Shown here piece after piece: positions 58,508-64,000 of a DNA stretch of 64,000 bases. Both the position numbers and the translations under genes were made by a program. Each line of letters starts with the position of its first letter. The first letter of the stretch is position 1. The notes beneath the pieces were generated by a model. That model was not told the origin of the DNA and ran no database searches. It saw only the letters and a list, made by a program, of their open reading frames with translations. Origin of the DNA: Leptospira gomenensis (GTDB lineage Bacteria; Spirochaetota; Leptospiria; Leptospirales; Leptospiraceae); the NCBI RefSeq assembly GCF_004770155.1, contig NZ_RQFA01000080.1:186001-250000 (forward strand). The letters run 5' to 3'.

Positions 58508-60301
58508 CTAAATTTCCGGATTTATGGGGAGTTCCACGCGGAATACGGTTTTTCCAGGATCGGAGGTCAGCAAAATTTTTCCCTTGTGTTTTTCCACGAT
58601 TCCTTTTACGATCCCCAGGCCCAATCCGGTTCCTTCTCCCTGATCCTTGGTCGTAAAAAACGGATCCCAAATCCGATCCTGAATTTTGGCGGGAATTCCC
58701 GGACCGTCGTCCTGTATCTGCACGATCACGTTCCTATCCGAAGTGAAAACGGATATTTCGATTTTTCCTTTTCCCTTTAACGCCTGAATCGCGTTCTGAA
58801 TGAGATTGGTCCAAACCTGATTCAGTTCGTCCGGATTGCAGATTACGGGCGGAATCGGTTTGAAGTTGCGTATCACTTCGATTCCGTATTTGATCTGATT
58901 GTGCAGAATCACAAGAGTCGTTTCCAATCCTTCGACGATATCCGCGGAAACGAAGGATTTGGATTGATCCAAATGGGAATAGGATTTAAGAGCTTTTACG
59001 ATCCTAACCACGTTGCGTATCGCATAACGTATGTTTTTGATGTTACGGTTGATGTTGGTTGCGTTTTTGAGCATAAGATATCCGCGGTCGTCGTCGCCCA
59101 AAATGATATTGTATATGTATTTTCTCTCTTCTCCGATCTGGTTTTCTATGATGAAGTTGGAAAGATCGCCCGCCAAAGAAGGATCGAATTTCATTTCCTT
59201 CATTTCTTCCTTGAGTTGCGTTTTCAGTCGGAACTTTTCCTTGGAATCCAAGTCCGAATTTTTTTTATCCCGTAAAAGATGTAATAAGGCCAATTCGAAA
59301 TTCTTGCGTAAACCTTTGTTCTCCGCGAGGAGAATGATGTCGAAGATATTCCGCACCAGATAATTCATGTTCTGATCCAAATTGTCGGCGGCCCCGTTGA
59401 TCACACCCGCGGGCGTATTGATCTCGTGCGCGATGCCCGCAACCATGATACCGAGAGAAGCCATCTTTTCGGACATGATAAGTTGCGATTGTGCGTTTTC
59501 CAATTCCCGTGTGCGGATTTTCACCTTTTCCTCGAGTGTTTCCGTCAGCTCGATCAGACGTTCGTAGAAGATGGCGTTGGACAAAGCCATCACCGAAGAG
59601 GACCTGATCTCGTTCAGCTTAACGATTTCCTGTTTGGAATATTTTTTTCCGTTTTTTCTTTTCCCCAACACGATCATTCCTAAAAGACTTTTATTGAGGA
59701 TCAATGGAACCACGAGTTCCGCTTCCGTAGTTTTGAAAAAAATCTCGGCGTGGTTTTTGATTTTGAAAAGATTCGAATCGGATTCAAAATCCGTAAAGTG
59801 ATAGATGTCGTCGTTTTCAGTGATCCACAATAGGAACGGATCGAAAATGAAAAATTGGATTTCGCCGGAATCGGGAAACGGCGCAAACTTTCCCATTTCT
59901 TCCCTCCACAAAAAGACGGTCACCTTTTTTGCCGGAATTATCGTACTTATGAATTTTACGATTTTCTCACATACCAAATCGGTGCGGTTGGTCGCGATTA
60001 AATCGTTCTTGAATTGATCCAAAGCGGAAAGATACTTTACGATTTCCACGTTCGAGGTTTGTAAAAACGGAAAAATTTTTCCTAAGAATCTGCTGGAAAT
60101 TCTCCTTAAAATCCGGATCGATATTATATAAACCAAAAATCCCAAAACCGCGGCGGGAATCAGAGACAGAAGTAGTCTGAGGATTTCGAAATTAAAGAAA
60201 TGAAATGACCGCAAAATTAGGACGGAGATAAGCTGAAAACCGGCTATCAAAAAAATGAGATATAGGATCGGGCCTAGGGCGTTGAGTCGGCGGTCGGGCA
60301 T
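58508..60301 (-). CDS. GAF-domain sensor histidine kinase
   Basis: A 597-residue membrane kinase: two to three TM helices in the first 75 residues, a GAF domain (~95-255), a coiled coil, then the phosphoacceptor region with [23 protein letters not shown] (His ~293). The HATPase domain has N-box [11 protein letters not shown]1 DDGPGIP, F-box DPFFTTK and G2 [12 protein letters not shown] long helical insert (~320-450) lies between the phosphoacceptor helices and the ATPase core. The response regulator is not adjacent. The start ATG 60301 is divergent from rsgA, only 18 bp away. Confidence 0.85.
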   Translation of the reverse strand: MPDRRLNALGPILYLIFLIAGFQLISVLILRSFHFFNFEILRLLLSLIPAAVLGFLVYIISIRILRRISSRFLGKIFPFLQTSNVEIVKYLSALDQFKNDLIATNRTDLVCEKIVKFISTIIPAKKVTVFLWREEMGKFAPFPDSGEIQFFIFDPFLLWITENDDIYHFTDFESDSNLFKIKNHAEIFFKTTEAELVVPLILNKSLLGMIVLGKRKNGKKYSKQEIVKLNEIRSSSVMALSNAIFYERLIELTETLEEKVKIRTRELENAQSQLIMSEKMASLGIMVAGIAHEINTPAGVINGAADNLDQNMNYLVRNIFDIILLAENKGLRKNFELALLHLLRDKKNSDLDSKEKFRLKTQLKEEMKEMKFDPSLAGDLSNFIIENQIGEERKYIYNIILGDDDRGYLMLKNATNINRNIKNIRYAIRNVVRIVKALKSYSHLDQSKSFVSADIVEGLETTLVILHNQIKYGIEVIRNFKPIPPVICNPDELNQVWTNLIQNAIQALKGKGKIEISVFTSDRNVIVQIQDDGPGIPAKIQDRIWDPFFTTKDQGEGTGLGLGIVKGIVEKHKGKILLTSDPGKTVFRVELPINPEI

Positions 60302-60319
60302 AAGAAATGCGTTAGAATC

Positions 60320-62586
<2,267 letters not shown>

Positions 62587-62719
62587 TTCGATAGGAATTC
62601 TTCCGTATTTTAATGGAAATTCGTAACATCTTGTGTTATAACTAAATCAGACTTACTGCAAATTTCTACTTGTAAGATTGTAGTTTATATTGCATTCTTT
62701 CGTAATGTTCGGGGGTAGT

Positions 62720-63649
62720 ATGAAACGTATCATAATGATCGTCGCAAGTTACGCAATTCTGGCGTATTTGGCGGCGTGTAGCACTCACAAATCTACGGGC
62801 GGAGATCAGATCAAATCCGAGTCCGAAACCGTAACCGCAAGAATCGTATGGGTTCTTGGAGACGTAAAAATTGTTTCCGATTCCGGGGATAAAAAAGCCG
62901 AATTAGGGGCTGTTCTTTCCGCGACCGATCGTGTAGTGACCGGAGCGACCGGTGGAGCGGAGATAATGGTTGCCGACAGCGGTATCATCAAAATGTCCAA
63001 AAATTCGGACATAGCGATTTCCACTTTGATGAATCCGAACGGTTCCGATACGAACGTTCAGGTCAATTACGGAAAAATCGTCACTATGGTCAAAAAAGGT
63101 CAAAAGGGAACCGAGTTTTCGGTCTCTACTCCGACCGCACTCGCAGGCGTTCGAGGAACTTCCTTCCTGACTTCCGTGGAACATCCGGAAGGATCTAAGG
63201 TAAATTGTGCGAAAGAAAGTTGTACGATTCGTTTTGCGGTTATCGAAGGGACCATCGCCGTTTCCAAAAAAGGCGAAACTTCCGAAGTGATTCTCAATAA
63301 AAACCGTGAAATTAAAATCGAAAAGAATCAGAAATTAACGGAGCAGTTGATTCGTTCCCTACAGAAGGATTCTCTTTCCGAAATGAAAGAACTGATCGTA
63401 CTTCATAAAAACGAAACGTTCGAATACGGAAAACTCGTGGAGGAATTGAAGTCTTCGAGCGAAGAGCTGAAGATTCTCAGTCAGTCGGGTTCCGTGGACG
63501 AGGTCAAAGCGGAATTCCAAAAACGCGAAGCCAATCGTAACAACGCGGACGAGGTAACAAAAACCGCCAAAGCTGTGAACGAAACCAAGTACGTTCAACA
63601 AGACGTTCAAAAGGAAAAACTGAAGTTAAATCCTAAGGAAACATTTTAG
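62720..63649 (+). CDS. FecR-domain lipoprotein (LipL45-like)
   Basis: A 309-residue lipoprotein, lipobox YLAAC (~residue 19). The FecR domain (~40-190) shows [49 protein letters not shown] and [17 protein letters not shown]. The C-terminal ~110 residues are a long charged helix ([42 protein letters not shown]). This layout matches the Leptospira LipL45-type FecR lipoproteins as I remember them. Likely periplasm-facing or surface. The ATG 62720 follows GGGGGT; an earlier start at 62690 is not needed. Ends in a strong terminator. Confidence 0.75.
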   Translation: MKRIIMIVASYAILAYLAACSTHKSTGGDQIKSESETVTARIVWVLGDVKIVSDSGDKKAELGAVLSATDRVVTGATGGAEIMVADSGIIKMSKNSDIAISTLMNPNGSDTNVQVNYGKIVTMVKKGQKGTEFSVSTPTALAGVRGTSFLTSVEHPEGSKVNCAKESCTIRFAVIEGTIAVSKKGETSEVILNKNREIKIEKNQKLTEQLIRSLQKDSLSEMKELIVLHKNETFEYGKLVEELKSSSEELKILSQSGSVDEVKAEFQKREANRNNADEVTKTAKAVNETKYVQQDVQKEKLKLNPKETF

Positions 63650-63674
63650 GATCTCTGTTTGCCCTGAACGGTTC

Positions 63675-63708
63675 AAAACCGGGGAATTTTCCCCGGTTTT
63701 TTATTTTT
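63675..63708 (+). terminator. Rho-independent terminator
   Basis: The stem AAAACCGGGG (63675-63684) / CCCCGGTTTT (63691-63700) has a 6-nt loop and is followed by TTATTTTT. It ends the FecR lipoprotein transcript. Confidence 0.85.
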
Positions 63709-63799
63709 AAGTCAATTCGTGAAAATTACGGATGATTCCGATCCGGAAATTTTTTATACTGGTTATCTCATTTATCTTTACGAAACCAACTGAGCTTTT

Positions 63800-64000
63800 A
63801 TGAAATCGATTCTTACATTAATTTTCGTATTCTTTCTCTTCGTAGTTTCCTCTCCCGTTTTTTTCGGTTGTTCTTCCGTACAAAAGATCGAAAATTTCAG
63901 TTCGGTTTTACAAGAACCGACTTACAAAGCGTTGAGCGAAGATGAAATCGTTCAGGGAAACAACTCTTCTTCGGACTATAAAATTCGTAAAAACGGAAAC
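63800..64000 (+). CDS. Lipoprotein, partial (cut by window edge)
   Basis: The first 67 residues of a lipoprotein. It has a hydrophobic signal ([20 protein letters not shown]) with lipidation Cys at position 24, then [11 protein letters not shown] and DYKIRKNGN. No family can be assigned from this fragment. The 91-bp gap after the preceding terminator must hold its promoter. Confidence 0.6.
   Translation, partial: MKSILTLIFVFFLFVVSSPVFFGCSSVQKIENFSSVLQEPTYKALSEDEIVQGNNSSSDYKIRKNGN

Overview
The window reads as chromosomal DNA of a spirochaete of the genus Leptospira. Reasons: lipoproteins with loose lipoboxes, many SpoIIE-type phosphatases and sensor kinases, a VKOR-DsbA fusion, a PabB-PabC fusion, and small Leptospira-type hypothetical proteins. 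Base composition looks clearly higher in GC than L. interrogans, so one of the higher-GC pathogenic or intermediate species is likely. The species call is inference. Most of the window is ordinary, densely packed chromosome. No phage, transposase, integrase or CRISPR array was seen.

Layout. 1-9 kb: a cut-off dicarboxylate symporter, then two near-duplicate 7TM/HAMP/SpoIIE/TPR phosphatases around a zinc-peptidase-like protein. 8.5-18.7 kb: a DUF2147 protein, a crotonase-dcd operon, an IPT/TIG lipoprotein, a VOC protein, an unusual two-gene unit (His-rich membrane protein plus FAD oxidoreductase), a HAD phosphatase, a methyltransferase, dapF and plsC. 19.3-22.5 kb: a convergent STAS / HATPase pair of partner-switching type, a WbuC-like cupin, a 59-residue Bfd-like [2Fe-2S] protein and three tRNAs. 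22.6-32.3 kb: an RNA methyltransferase, a Lys/Asp/Glu-rich secreted protein, an AraC regulator beside a hemerythrin, a secreted SGNH hydrolase, and a cluster of envelope proteins (HEAT lipoprotein, LIC_10091-like protein, metallo-beta-lactamase-fold protein).

32.4-47.9 kb: an acyl-CoA synthetase, a second Lys-rich secreted protein, aat, thpR, pabB-pabC, a MASE1 histidine kinase, a cystathionine-synthase-like enzyme, prfA, a Nudix protein with a nitrilase-fold pseudoenzyme, and a TetR-rhomboid operon. 47.9-48.9 kb: the most unusual stretch, five tandem units of 178-180 bp directly downstream of tRNA-Leu(CAG), each carrying the last 18 nt of that tRNA. 49-64 kb: hisB-hisH-hisA, VKOR-DsbA, a zinc-ribbon membrane protein, a third SpoIIE phosphatase, a DUF885 peptidase, thiD, an alkyltransferase-like protein, a GAF histidine kinase, rsgA, a FecR-domain lipoprotein and a cut-off lipoprotein.

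Functionally, regulation by phosphatase/anti-sigma partner switching and phosphorelay is over-represented: three SpoIIE phosphatases, one STAS protein, one HATPase kinase and two histidine kinases. Envelope lipoproteins are also numerous. The best candidates for something undescribed are the tRNA-Leu tail array, which can also pair with the tRNA T-arm, the His-rich membrane protein / FAD oxidoreductase pair, and the membrane-anchored nitrilase-like pseudoenzyme.
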